DNA of 64,000 nt, from assembly GCF_009796285.1 (NCBI RefSeq), contig NZ_CP047020.1, positions 4,898,001-4,962,000 on the forward strand, written 5' to 3'. The notes under the pieces are model-generated. The model worked only from the letters and a program-made list of their open reading frames with translations. It ran no database searches and was not told the origin of the DNA. Of this stretch, positions 44,652-52,487 are shown piece by piece. Every line of letters starts with the position of its first letter. Positions within the stretch are counted from its first letter, which is position 1. This stretch comes from Streptomyces broussonetiae. GTDB taxonomy: Bacteria; Actinomycetota; Actinomycetes; Streptomycetales; Streptomycetaceae. The position numbers were made by a program, and so were the translations under genes.

Positions 44652-45386
44652 GTGAGCGGAGCCACGGGCGCCGGATCGGCCGGTACCTCCACGGGTACGG
44701 AAACGGACGGCGGCGGCCGTGGCTCTGCCGTGCGTGCGGACCGGGCCACCGACCCGCACACGACCAACCTGAAGCCGGTGAAGGACTCCGGGACTCCGGG
44801 CAGGACCTCCTCCGGCACGTCACCCCAGGGGGGAACTGTGACGGACACCCGAGGCCCGGTCCCGGCCGGTGAGGCGCAGGCGTCGTCGCCGCTCCCCCAC
44901 GAGCGGAGCCCCGAGCAGCCTGCCGGGCCGTACCACCCGCCGCAGGCCTATCCGGCGGCCGAGGCGCCGGCCGGTGCCGTACGCCGGCCGCGCACCGGCG
45001 TGCGGACGACGCCGCGCACCCGCAAGGCGCGGCTGCGGGTGGCCAAGGCCGACCCGTGGTCGGTGATGAAGGTCAGTTTCCTGCTCTCCATCGCGCTCGG
45101 CATCTGCACGATCGTCGCCTCGGCGGTGCTGTGGATGGTCATGGACGCGATGGGCGTGTTCTCGACGGTGGGCGGCACGATCTCGGAGGCGACCGGGTCG
45201 AACGAGGCGAACGGCTTCGACCTGCAGTCGTTCCTCTCCCTCCCCCACGTCCTGACGTTCACGACGATCATCGCGGTCATCGACGTGGTCCTGGCCACGG
45301 CGCTCGCGACGCTCGGCGCGTTCATCTACAACCTCTCCGCGAGCTTCGTGGGCGGCATCGAGCTGACCCTGGCCGAGGACGAGTGA
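44652..45386 (+). CDS. DUF3566-family membrane protein
   Basis: A 244-residue protein. A Gly/Ser/Thr/Pro-rich cytoplasmic part (1-about 120) precedes the DUF3566 domain with two membrane helices (VSFLLSIALGICTIVASAVLWMVM and FTTIIAVIDVVLATALATLGAFIYNL). The domain signature LRVAKADPWSVMK introduces the first helix. GTG at 44652 follows GAGGAGAG; a second GTG at 44838 would give a shorter protein. It follows gyrA by 18 bases in most actinobacteria; its function is not established. Confidence 0.85.
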   Translation: MSGATGAGSAGTSTGTETDGGGRGSAVRADRATDPHTTNLKPVKDSGTPGRTSSGTSPQGGTVTDTRGPVPAGEAQASSPLPHERSPEQPAGPYHPPQAYPAAEAPAGAVRRPRTGVRTTPRTRKARLRVAKADPWSVMKVSFLLSIALGICTIVASAVLWMVMDAMGVFSTVGGTISEATGSNEANGFDLQSFLSLPHVLTFTTIIAVIDVVLATALATLGAFIYNLSASFVGGIELTLAEDE

Positions 45387-45509
45387 GGCCCTTGGGCCGC
45401 CCCGCGAGTCCCTGACCTGATGGTCCCCCGACAACCGATTTTGGGACTGACGTGGTCGTGCGCTAATCTTCAGGAGTCAGCGCGCGGGACACACACCGCA
45501 GAGCGCGGC

Positions 45510-45586
45510 GGGGCTATAGCTCAGTTGGTTAGAGCGCATCCCTGATAAGGATGAGGCCACAGGTTCAAATCCTGTTAGCCCCACCA
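45510..45586 (+). tRNA. tRNA-Ile (anticodon GAT)
   Basis: A 77-base cloverleaf. Acceptor GGGGCTA (45510-45516) pairs with TAGCCCC (45576-45582), the D arm is AGCTCAGTTGGTTAGAGC, the anticodon loop is CTGATAA and the T arm AGGTTCAAATCCT. CCA is encoded. The integrase remnant and accessory genes that follow suggest its 3-prime end served as an attachment site for an integrative element. Confidence 0.97.
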
Positions 45587-45593
45587 GCGAGGA

Positions 45594-45624
45594 GACCCCC
45601 AGGCGATCAAGCCTGGGGGTCTTT
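45594..45624 (+). terminator. tRNA-Ile terminator
   Basis: An 11-bp perfect stem (45594-45604 with 45611-45621), loop GATCAA, followed by TTT. Confidence 0.85.
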
Positions 45625-45664
45625 GACATCTATGGCTGACATCAACGGCCGTGCATTGCGACGG

Positions 45665-45925
45665 TCAGCCGATGAGCGGGTCTTCCAGGAGTTCGGCGAG
45701 CATCCCGACAGCTTCCCTTTCGCTGTCACCCACCGCGTGCGTGTAGACGTCCATGGTCATGCTGATCTGACTGTGCCACAGGATCGCCTGAGCGATCTTG
45801 GGGAAGGCGAGCAGGGTGCCGCAGGTGTGCCGGGCGAGCCGGACCGTGATGCGGCGGACGTCGGCATGCTTCACGAGCCGCTCGAAGGTCCGGGAGAAGC
45901 CGACCGGATCGATCAGGCCGCCGTG
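45665..45925 (-). pseudogene. C-terminal fragment of a tyrosine integrase
   Basis: The frame reads LIDPVGFSRTFERLVKHAD, then VRLARHTCGTLLAF and ILWHSQISMTMDVYTHA, recognisable as the catalytic end of a tyrosine recombinase. The arginine and histidine of the RHT box, the downstream HS and the tyrosine in DVY are kept, but the His that normally begins the H-x-x-R box is replaced by Arg. The N-terminal two-thirds is missing: the GntR gene begins where it should continue. Being right beside tRNA-Ile it marks an old integration event. Not functional as seen. Confidence 0.75.
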
Positions 45926-45948
45926 CTCGGAGGCGAGAGGGGTTCGTG

Positions 45949-46742
45949 ATGGCGCCCAAGCGGCGAGAGCTGGCGGACAAGCTGGCCGAGCAGATCAAGA
46001 GGGGTGACTACGCTCCGGGCCAGCAGCTGCCGCACATCAGAGAGCTGGCCGAGGCCGGCGAGGGCTCCAAGGCCACCGTCCACGCCGCTTACAAGGCGCT
46101 GGAAGCGGAAGGCCTGGTCACCTCGTCGCGAGGCCATGGCACTGTCGTGCGGCAGCAGGTCCCACTCAAGCGCCTTGGCATCGCGCGGTACGACAAGGCG
46201 AAGTGGCGGGACGGGGACGAGGTGGCATTCATCGCGGACCGCGTGGCCACCGGCCGGGCGTTCCGCCGCAACGAACAGACCCAGACCGTCAGTCTCGTCG
46301 AAGCACCCCCCCGCGGTGGCAGCCGCCCACGCGCTACCGGTCGGCGCCGAGGTCTACGCGCGCGCGGCTGGTGAAGGAAGGCGAGCAGCCAACACACATG
46401 CTGACCAGCTACTACCGGCCGGAGCACGTTGAGGGAACGCGTCTGGTGGACCCGACGCCGGGCCCAGCCGGCCGAGGCGGCGGATTTCGCGTGCTGTACG
46501 ACGACGGTTACGAGATCGATCACATGAAGGAAGAACTCTTCGCTCGTTCCCCCAGCCCGGACGAGGTGAAGCTTCTTCAGCTGCCGCCAGGCGAACCTGT
46601 CGTGGAGCTGCACCGGACGACCTACACGGCCTCCGGCACAGTGGTCGAATTCGCCATCGGGGTGCACGCGGCTTCACGCTTCGCGTGGGAGTACGACTTC
46701 CAGGTTCCCGACTCGGCGAAGGACAGGGAAGGTCAGCAGTGA
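45949..46742 (+). pseudogene. GntR/UTRA-family regulator broken by two frameshifts
   Basis: The N-terminal winged helix is intact (ELADKLAEQIKRGDYAPGQQ, then TVHAAYKALEAEGLV). The frame shifts at a run of seven C at about 46306-46312: dropping one C restores APPAVAAAHALPVGAEVYARA. It shifts again at a GC dinucleotide run near 46356-46366; two more bases would restore YARARLVKEGEQPTHM, the normal start of the UTRA ligand domain, which continues to the stop at 46742. Both breaks are at simple repeats, so sequencing error, real decay or phase switching are all possible. GntR genes of this type act as Kor-like regulators in actinomycete integrative elements. The stop overlaps the next gene. Confidence 0.8.
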
Positions 46743-47404
46743 TCACGGCACAGGACTGGGCGGACACTCGGTGCCTGTGGGACTACCACCAGATGGGCCA
46801 CATGCCCCGACCGTGCTCGGTTGCAATCGGACTCGGCAGTCACGACCTGGGCGTGGCCGACGCAGCGGTCGACCTGTACAAGCGCGGCATGGCTCCACTT
46901 CTCGTGTTCACCGGAGCCACCAGCCCCACGACGCGGGAACGCATGCCCCGAGGCGAAGCCGTCCACTACCGAGAGCGCGCACTTGAGCTTGGCGTCCCCA
47001 GCTCAGCTGTCCTGGTGGAGCAGCGCGCCCGGAACACGGGCGAGAACATCCGCTTCTCCCGAGAGCTGTTGGAAGAGGTCGGCGTCGATGTGTCGTCTGT
47101 CCTGCTGATCAGCAAGCCGTACGAGGAGAGGCGGGCTTACGCCACCGCACGCAAGCTATGGCCCGAAGTTGAGATCGTCAGCGCGTCCAGCCCGATGACG
47201 CTGGACGAGTACGTCGACTCCATCGGTGACGCCCGTTTGGTGATCGACATGCTTGTGGGGGCGCTACAGCGACTGCTGATCTACCCAGAGCAGGGCTTCA
47301 TGATCAGCCAGCAGGTACCGGACGATGTGACCGAGGCGTACGAGCGGTTGTGCCGTGCAGGGTTCACCAGCCGACTCATGGCGACCGGCAAGCCCTCCGC
47401 CTGA
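46739..47404 (+). CDS. YdcF/DUF218-family protein
   Basis: A 221-residue protein with the DUF218 fold: CSVAIGLGSHDLGVADAAVDLY, then MAPLLVFTGATSPTT, EAVHYRERALELGVPSSAVLVEQRARNTGENIRFS and LISKPYEERRAYATARK. The family contains YdcF and SanA-like proteins, of which one binds AdoMet; no reaction is firmly known. There is no membrane segment, so it is cytoplasmic. GTG at 46739 overlaps the GntR stop (GTGA), so the two were one operon. Similar pairs occur on mobile elements in Streptomyces, as far as I recall. Confidence 0.82.
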   Translation: MITAQDWADTRCLWDYHQMGHMPRPCSVAIGLGSHDLGVADAAVDLYKRGMAPLLVFTGATSPTTRERMPRGEAVHYRERALELGVPSSAVLVEQRARNTGENIRFSRELLEEVGVDVSSVLLISKPYEERRAYATARKLWPEVEIVSASSPMTLDEYVDSIGDARLVIDMLVGALQRLLIYPEQGFMISQQVPDDVTEAYERLCRAGFTSRLMATGKPSA

Positions 47405-47494
47405 GACTGTCAGGTCACTCACGAACGGCCCTTGGGGGCGTGCCCGATGGGTCGGCCCAATCCCTGCGACTCTCCTGGCTGCGCTCGCGCGGGA

Positions 47495-47523
47495 GCGCCC
47501 CGCGGCGCGTGGCTGCGGGGCGC
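47495..47523. terminator. hairpin between convergent genes
   Basis: A 9-bp stem (47495-47503 with 47515-47523) with an 11-base loop, between the YdcF-like gene and the secreted peptide gene. Confidence 0.5.
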
Positions 47524-47533
47524 CTTGTGGGGT

Positions 47534-47740
47534 TTAGTCGATCTTCTGCCCGTCGTGCGTACCGCCCTTGCAGAGGTTGTCCTTCAGGTCGACCGTTCCG
47601 CCGCCCTGCCTGCACTGAGAAGGGGTGACGTACGATGGGGCGCCCTGTGCGGTGGTGGCGGCGCTGGCGGCACCTGTGAGGCCGAGTCCGGCGAGGGCTG
47701 CCGTGGCGATGACGGCGGCGAGGATTCGTCGAATGCGCAT
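47534..47740 (-). CDS. small secreted peptide with one disulfide-capable cysteine pair
   Basis: A 68-residue protein. Residues 1-27 form a classic Sec signal (MRIRRILAAVIATAALAGLG, then AASA-ATTA cleavage site). The mature ~41 residues hold two cysteines in PSQCRQGGG and DNLCKGG, and end GTHDGQKID. AAGGGGAA lies 5 bases before the ATG. Many Streptomyces encode such short secreted proteins of unknown role. The basic, Gly-rich mature part gives no enzyme motif. Confidence 0.75.
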   Translation of the reverse strand: MRIRRILAAVIATAALAGLGLTGAASAATTAQGAPSYVTPSQCRQGGGTVDLKDNLCKGGTHDGQKID

Positions 47741-48169
47741 TTGGTTCCCCTTTCACGGATTGCCTCGGTTGGGGCCACTAGTCAGCTTGATCTTCGCCCA
47801 TGTGGGTGGCATGTGATGTTGCGCCATTCGAGTGACAGCGCTGTCGGGTGCCGGGGCAGTGACGCGACCCGTCGGACAGGTCCTAACCGGCCCAGGTTCG
47901 GGCATCCCGCGCTACCTGGTAGATAGCGGGTCCTCGTGCTCAAGGTTGAACAGGTAGACCGGACCCTCTCATCCGCCAGCCCAACTGTGGATCTCCGAGC
48001 CCGGCATCCGCCGGCCGATCAGCCTCAGCAGTGGGTTCGGCTGCAACTCACGGATCTTGCGGCGCACCGCGTCGCCCGGCCGGTTCTCCGCCAAGTCGTC
48101 TGGCTGCACCCTGCCCCCCTGTCTGTGCTTCGCTGCCAGATCACCACGGAGTCATGACCAGCGCCAAGA
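47741..48169. other. non-coding stretch left of the insertion sequence
   Basis: About 430 bases with no convincing gene. It contains the promoter of the secreted peptide at its left end. An ATGACC at 48154 begins a short frame that the insertion sequence interrupts. Confidence 0.5.
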
Positions 48170-48183
48170 CCCGTATTGACCAT
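48170..48183. repeat. left target-site duplication of the insertion sequence
   Basis: CCCGTATTGACCAT, repeated exactly at 50161-50174 on the other side of the element. Confidence 0.92.
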
Positions 48184-50160
48184 TGTCGGATCCCAGCTGA
48201 TGCCTGACGTTCTGGTCCCAGGTGATGCTTGACGGTGGACCTAGACAACATAGGGAGCCCCGTGGGGCTTGTTCGCTTTCACGTTACGGACCGGGACGTC
48301 GGTCGTGCGCCGGATCACCCGGACCTGGCCGTCCAGCTCGACACTGATCGTCGTGTCCGACACGTGCACGGTCACGGTCTGCCCTGCGTACGGGCGGCCG
48401 AGGGACACGACCTGCCGGCAGACCATGACCGTGCCCACCGCGCTGACCCGCCGCTGCACCCGCACCGGCTCGATACCCGGCCGCGGCGGCGGTCCGGCCG
48501 GACGCAAGCCCCGCAGCCTGCGGACTTCCTCGCCGGTCAGCGGGTTGGGCCGCACCCTCAGCAGTTCCCGCGAGGACGGATCGAAGAACGACAGCGTCTC
48601 GTCATCGATCCGGATGCCCACCTGGCGGCCGCCGAGGATCTCCGCTGCCAGCACCTGGTGCCCGCCCAGGCCGACCAGGCCGCTGTTGTTCACGACCCGG
48701 TCCACCTCGAACGCCGCCCCCTCACCGGCCGGAAGCGGTGCCGGCCCGGCCGCACGTCCGCCCCGGGCGGCCAGCCGTCCCAGATCCGCCACAGACAAGT
48801 GCGACCGCACGGTCTTGATCCGCGCCCCGGCGATCAGCAGATGGATCACCGAGGTGTCCGCCCAGAAGGTCACCGTCAGCCCTGAGCGGGCCGGTCCAAG
48901 CCAGAACTGCTTGCCCGCGACCTGCAGATTCCCACTCGCAGGCACCACCCGCTCGAACTCCACCGGCCCGCCCTCGTCCACCTGCACCGCCTCGGGAAGA
49001 GGGGCAGGGGCAGGCGGCGCTTCGGCCGGCTCCGACGTCACCGCAGGGGCCGTCCGCTGGTGCGGCACCAGCGCGAGCACTCCGGGCACCCTCAGGCCCA
49101 GGACGTCCCGCTCCTGCTCAGCAACCGGGGTAAACCGGTCCGCCGGGAACTGCATGTCCAGCGCCTGGTGCGGCCGCATGGAGTTGTATTCCTCCACCCA
49201 CGCATCCAGCGCCGCCTGAGCCGCCTCGATGCTCTCGAACGCACCGCAGTCGTCGAGGAGTTCACGCCGCAGCGTCTGATGGAACCGCTCGACCTTGCCC
49301 GTCGTGGTCGGCGACGCCGGCTGGGTGAGCCGGTGCGCGATCCCGTTCTCCCGGCAGATCCGGTCGAACAGCACCTCACCGCCCTGCCCGAACCGATCGG
49401 TGAACTGCTTGCCGTTGTCCGTCAGCACCTCCTCCGGCACCCCGAACGCCTGCAAGGCCCGGGCGAAGGCCGCACACACCGCCCTCCCGGTCGCCCGCTC
49501 GACCACCGACGCGATCACGCAGTACCGGGAATGGTCGTCCACCCCGGTCACGACCTTGGCCTCGGTCAGCTCCCCGGTCACCGGGTCGACCAGCATCACG
49601 CCGCCAACGATGTCCATCTGCCACAGCTGCATCGGCCGGTCCCGCTGCCAGCGCTTGTAATCCGACCGCTTCCGGCGCCGCACCCCCGGCTCCACCAGGC
49701 CGTGACGGACCAGGATCCGATACACAGTCATCCGCGACGGCACCGGGCTCACCGCCCCGGACCGCTCCAGCACATGCGCGATCCGCCGCGGACCCCACTT
49801 CGGGTGCTTGCGCCGCAGCTCACACACGGCCGCCTCCACCTCGGCAGAGACCTGATGCGGACACGACGCCGGCTTGCGCGAACGATCCGCCAACCCGGCC
49901 AGACCGGAGGTCTCATACCGGGACTTCCAGCCGCTGACCGTCTGCCGGGACACCCCCAACGACGCGGCGACCTCGGTCACCGTCGCACCCGCCAGCACAG
50001 CCAGGACAGCCCGGTATCTCTGCTCGACAACCGACAACTCCACCAGCGCCAATCCCGGCCTCCCCACACGCGCCGCAACGACACGCACAGAAAAGCCGAT
50101 CACGGCCACTGTCAACCATCAGCTGGGACCGAACTGTCAAGCATCTACCGGGATCGGACA
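48184..50160 (-). mobile_element. complete IS481-family insertion sequence, 1977 bp
   Basis: The ends start TGTCGGATCCC (left) and, read inwards, TGTCCGATCCC (right). The imperfect terminal inverted repeats run about 57 bases, and each holds two head-to-tail copies of a ~23-base motif of the form GATCCCAGCTGATGCCTGAC. A single transposase gene fills the element. An exact 14-bp target duplication flanks it. These are the known traits of the IS481 family, though the element is longer than most. Confidence 0.92.
48241..50052 (-). CDS. IS481-family transposase with long C-terminal extension
   Basis: A 603-residue DDE transposase. The N-terminal HTH reads TVTEVAASLGVSRQTVSGWKSRYE (about 23-46); a second HTH region follows (HPKWGPRRIAHVLER). 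The rve integrase core has WQMDIVGGVMLVDP (first Asp), VLTDNGKQFT (second Asp) and TGKVERFHQTLRRELLD (Glu). Beyond the core (about 330-603) is a large beta-rich extension not seen in short IS481 enzymes. I chose the TTG at 50052 since GGGGAGG lies 6 bases ahead; the frame also opens at 50115. Confidence 0.88.
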   Translation of the reverse strand: MALVELSVVEQRYRAVLAVLAGATVTEVAASLGVSRQTVSGWKSRYETSGLAGLADRSRKPASCPHQVSAEVEAAVCELRRKHPKWGPRRIAHVLERSGAVSPVPSRMTVYRILVRHGLVEPGVRRRKRSDYKRWQRDRPMQLWQMDIVGGVMLVDPVTGELTEAKVVTGVDDHSRYCVIASVVERATGRAVCAAFARALQAFGVPEEVLTDNGKQFTDRFGQGGEVLFDRICRENGIAHRLTQPASPTTTGKVERFHQTLRRELLDDCGAFESIEAAQAALDAWVEEYNSMRPHQALDMQFPADRFTPVAEQERDVLGLRVPGVLALVPHQRTAPAVTSEPAEAPPAPAPLPEAVQVDEGGPVEFERVVPASGNLQVAGKQFWLGPARSGLTVTFWADTSVIHLLIAGARIKTVRSHLSVADLGRLAARGGRAAGPAPLPAGEGAAFEVDRVVNNSGLVGLGGHQVLAAEILGGRQVGIRIDDETLSFFDPSSRELLRVRPNPLTGEEVRRLRGLRPAGPPPRPGIEPVRVQRRVSAVGTVMVCRQVVSLGRPYAGQTVTVHVSDTTISVELDGQVRVIRRTTDVPVRNVKANKPHGAPYVV

Positions 50161-50174
50161 CCCGTATTGACCAT
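50161..50174. repeat. right target-site duplication of the insertion sequence
   Basis: Exact copy of the 14 bases at 48170-48183. Confidence 0.92.
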
Positions 50175-50603
50175 GAGCTGTTACAGGTTTCTCTACCTCA
50201 TCAAGCCCCGGCTGCGCTCCGCTCCGCCGGGCGCGCTCCCGGCTCCGCGGCGGGCGCCGCTCCTGCCTCCGGCCCGCTCCGCCCGCGCTGCGCCGACGCG
50301 CGCCCACGTGTGGACTGGGCCGGTGGCCATGAGTCGATCACCGCATACGCGGCCGGGTCAGAACCGTGCCTCCGGCGGGGGTCGGCCGGCACCGGGATGG
50401 AGGGACGCCGTCGCCGACTGCGGGTCCATCGTGGCGGATGCTGGGGCTCCCATCCCGCACACCGTCGACCCAGGCAGAGCCGAGCAGGCGCGGCCCCTGG
50501 CGTCCAGGTCGTTCGTGCAGTGGCGCGCTCCACCTGGATGCCAGGAACCACGCCCGCTCCACGGTGCGGTGTGGGTCGACGGCGTACGGGATGGGAGCTG
50601 GGG
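50175..50603. other. gene-free stretch with unusual GC-skewed sequence
   Basis: No credible coding region. The left part (50210-50300) is a run of CGGC/CGCTCC-like words. The right part holds a decayed long inverted repeat (next entry). Frames that cross it lack any family-like sequence. Confidence 0.5.
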
Positions 50604-50636
50604 TCAGTGGTGGGTCGAGGAGGCATCCGCCATGAT
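50430..50636. repeat. long imperfect inverted repeat
   Basis: The left arm has TGGCGGATGC (50432-50441), GCTCCCATCCCG (50445-50456), CCGTCGACCCA (50462-50472) and CCCCTGGCGTCCAGGT (about 50494-50509). The right arm carries the same words on the other strand in mirror order between 50532 and 50634, with scattered changes. The two arms are about 80-100 bases each. It may be a decayed mobile-element remnant or a miniature element. It overlaps the 3-prime end of the winged-helix gene. Confidence 0.65.
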
Positions 50637-50969
50637 CGGCCCCGACGCCTTGCCGCGATGGCTCTCGTCCTGCACGAGCAGAGAGAGCAGGGACGCCACG
50701 GGCAGGCCGGCTTCTGCCGGATGGCGCAGCACCTTGTCCGGCTCGATGCGGTAAGTGTTCGCGCGCCCCTCACGGGTGTGCGAGAGGTAACCGTCCTGCT
50801 CGAGGTCGGAAATGATGCGCTGGACCGCGCGCTCTGTGAGCCGGCAGTGGGCGGCGATGTCGCGGATCCGGACGTTCGGCTTGTCGGCGATGGCCGCCAG
50901 TACGCGCGCGTGACTGGTGATGAACGTCCATCCGCTGTGAGGTTCGGGCACTCCAACCATGCCTCGCAT
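50604..50969 (-). CDS. winged-helix transcriptional regulator (MarR/ArsR-like)
   Basis: A 121-residue protein with a winged-helix domain: GWTFITSHARVLAAIADKPNVRIRDIAAHCRLTERAVQRIISDLEQDGYLSHTREGRANTYRI (about 13-75, described by its ends). A short C-terminal part (HPAEAGLPVASLLSLL) is typical of this small Streptomyces group. ATGs at 50969 and 50960 and a GTG at 50951 are all possible; none has a strong ribosome site. Just upstream sit two tandem GGGGACCCC palindromes, a likely autoregulatory operator. Divergent from the STAS gene. Confidence 0.8.
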   Translation of the reverse strand: MRGMVGVPEPHSGWTFITSHARVLAAIADKPNVRIRDIAAHCRLTERAVQRIISDLEQDGYLSHTREGRANTYRIEPDKVLRHPAEAGLPVASLLSLLVQDESHRGKASGPIMADASSTHH

Positions 50970-51004
50970 TTTAGGGGACCCCCATTTTTTAGGGGACCCC
51001 CATT
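50969..51004. promoter_or_regulatory. tandem 18-bp operator-like repeat
   Basis: TTTTAGGGGACCCCCATT occurs twice head to tail (50969-50986 and 50987-51004). Each copy has the perfect palindrome GGGGACCCC. It lies at the start codon of the winged-helix gene and about 80 bases before the STAS gene, so one factor could control both. Confidence 0.75.
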
Positions 51005-51085
51005 GCCCGAACTCAGTTACATGACATACTTTTCCGGTAACCGCTGGCGGCTTTGCGCTGGCGCGCCACGGAAGGAGCCCCGAAG

Positions 51086-51487
51086 GTGTCTGCGAGTGAG
51101 GCCGTCATGCCAACGCTCACGAGTGGCGTCGGTGGCAAGCGGTGGTCGGTGCAATCCAGTGAGCCTGGGCCGACGACTGCGTTGCGTCAGTACGAATGCC
51201 GTGGCGCGTGGGTGGTCGCCGCTCACGGCTCCTATGACATGCACTCGTCCCCGCCTCTGGCGGAGGCATTGGACGCCGCTGTCAGGAAGCATGCGAAGGT
51301 CGTCCTGGACGCCTCTGGCGTTGACTTCGCGGACTCGACATTCCTCAACCTGCTGATCCTTGCCCACCAAGCGGGAACCCTGCGCGTGGCCGCACCGCCA
51401 GCACAGCTTCAGCGGCTGTTCGAGATCACCGGAACCGACACCATCCTGGTGATACGAGAGACCGTGACCGACGCCGCCGCCGCCTAA
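51086..51487 (+). CDS. STAS-domain anti-anti-sigma-like protein
   Basis: A 133-residue protein with a STAS fold (about 28-125): WVVAAHGSYDMHSSPPLAEAL, then KVVLDASGVDFADSTFLNLLILAHQAG. The switch serine region DST-FLN corresponds to the phosphorylated serine of SpoIIAA-type proteins (D-S-S/T). The GTG at 51086 has GGAAGGAG 8 bases ahead. No anti-sigma kinase or sigma gene is adjacent, so any partner must be elsewhere. Such lone STAS genes are numerous in Streptomyces. Confidence 0.82.
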   Translation: MSASEAVMPTLTSGVGGKRWSVQSSEPGPTTALRQYECRGAWVVAAHGSYDMHSSPPLAEALDAAVRKHAKVVLDASGVDFADSTFLNLLILAHQAGTLRVAAPPAQLQRLFEITGTDTILVIRETVTDAAAA

Positions 51488-51603
51488 CTGAGAGAGAGCA
51501 GCTCAACAGGGTGTGCCGCGCCACTGGATGGGCCGTCCGAAGCCGCTCAGTGACGACCGACGTGTACCCCCATGCCCAAGCCCGTTCTTTTGGAATGATC
51601 TGC

Positions 51604-52068
51604 ATGGACATGCGCAGGATCGTCGCAGTGCTGGCCGAGGAAGCTGAGCAGCAGATTCAAGACCAGGTGTGGGATCTGGCGCCGAGCGACCGCGCACTCG
51701 CCCTTGAGACCGAAGCCCGCCTGCGCAACGTTGTCGGCCCGCCGGACGTCCAGGAGGCCTTGCCGCAGATCAAGCGGCTTGAACACCTGCGGGAATGTCT
51801 CGCCGCCCTGGCCATCTCCCTCGCGCGTACTCACGGCCGTCTGGCCTGGTTTCTCTCTGGCGCTCTCAATGCGCTTGAGCCCGTCCTGCGCTGGCGTGCC
51901 CTGCCAGCCGACCGTGGCGGCAGCTTCGGCACTGTCCTCCCAGGCCCTGAGGAATACACGGAGGCGGAGGATGCCGTCCGCCGACTCCAGGACGCCCTTG
52001 CAATGATCACCGCCGAGCCGGTTGACCCCGGCAGCGTTCGCCCGAATCAGGAAGCGAACGGGGTCTGA
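51604..52068 (+). CDS. hypothetical helical protein
   Basis: About 154 residues from the ATG at 51604, mostly predicted helix by eye: MDMRRIVAVLAEEAEQQIQDQVWDL, a middle segment RLEHLRECLAALAISLARTHGRLAWFL, and a charged end. The frame opens at 51511 but the extra part has no support; TTGGA about 9 bases before 51604 is a weak ribosome site. It follows the STAS gene by about 115 bases on the same strand. I do not recognise a family. Confidence 0.5.
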   Translation: MDMRRIVAVLAEEAEQQIQDQVWDLAPSDRALALETEARLRNVVGPPDVQEALPQIKRLEHLRECLAALAISLARTHGRLAWFLSGALNALEPVLRWRALPADRGGSFGTVLPGPEEYTEAEDAVRRLQDALAMITAEPVDPGSVRPNQEANGV

Positions 52069-52487
52069 GGCGGCGAGAGTGCAGAGCACGACACACGTGC
52101 ACACCCTGGTCATCAGGAGTGTCGACCCTCGGTCCGGATGGATCGGGGGTCTTCTTCTGTTGCCCGGCCGGAGCGCCGACCATGATCCGGCTCGGCGAGT
52201 TCGTCGCACACGGTCGTGAGGGGAGAGCGGCTGCCACGGCGATGCGACCGTGGCCCGCGCTTGGGCGGCCGGGCCCGGGCGAGCCGATCCGTCCACGGCC
52301 GCCGCGGCCCAGCTCGAGCCCGGCGAGCAGGTGTTGGCACGCCCCGGCCCGGACAGGTCCTGGTGCACATGGAAAGACCCGACCGCTGGCGACGGGGGAT
52401 GCACCAGCGATCGGGCTATGGCCAAGGGTAACAAGGTTGGGCTGATTACGGGGGCCAAGTCGACGGGGAAATGGGCAGGTTGGCCGA
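52069..52487. other. intergenic stretch between convergent genes
   Basis: About 420 bases with no family-like frame. The one clear element is a 12-bp hairpin with one mismatch (52378-52389 with 52404-52415) about 70 bases past the stop of the STAND gene; it could be its terminator. Confidence 0.45.

Noticed and set aside
47936..48157. 73-codon frame left of the insertion sequence
   Set aside because: No ribosome site, no recognisable motif, and poor match to the local codon pattern.
50310..51356. 348-codon plus-strand frame across the inverted repeat, the winged-helix gene and the STAS gene
   Set aside because: It is antisense to the winged-helix gene, crosses the operator repeats and overlaps the STAS gene in another frame; no family-like sequence.
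51511..51600. VTTDVYPHA-like words at the head of the hypothetical-protein frame, reminiscent of an integrase tail
   Set aside because: Only a few residues match, the essential RHT box is absent upstream, and the frame continues into unrelated helical sequence.
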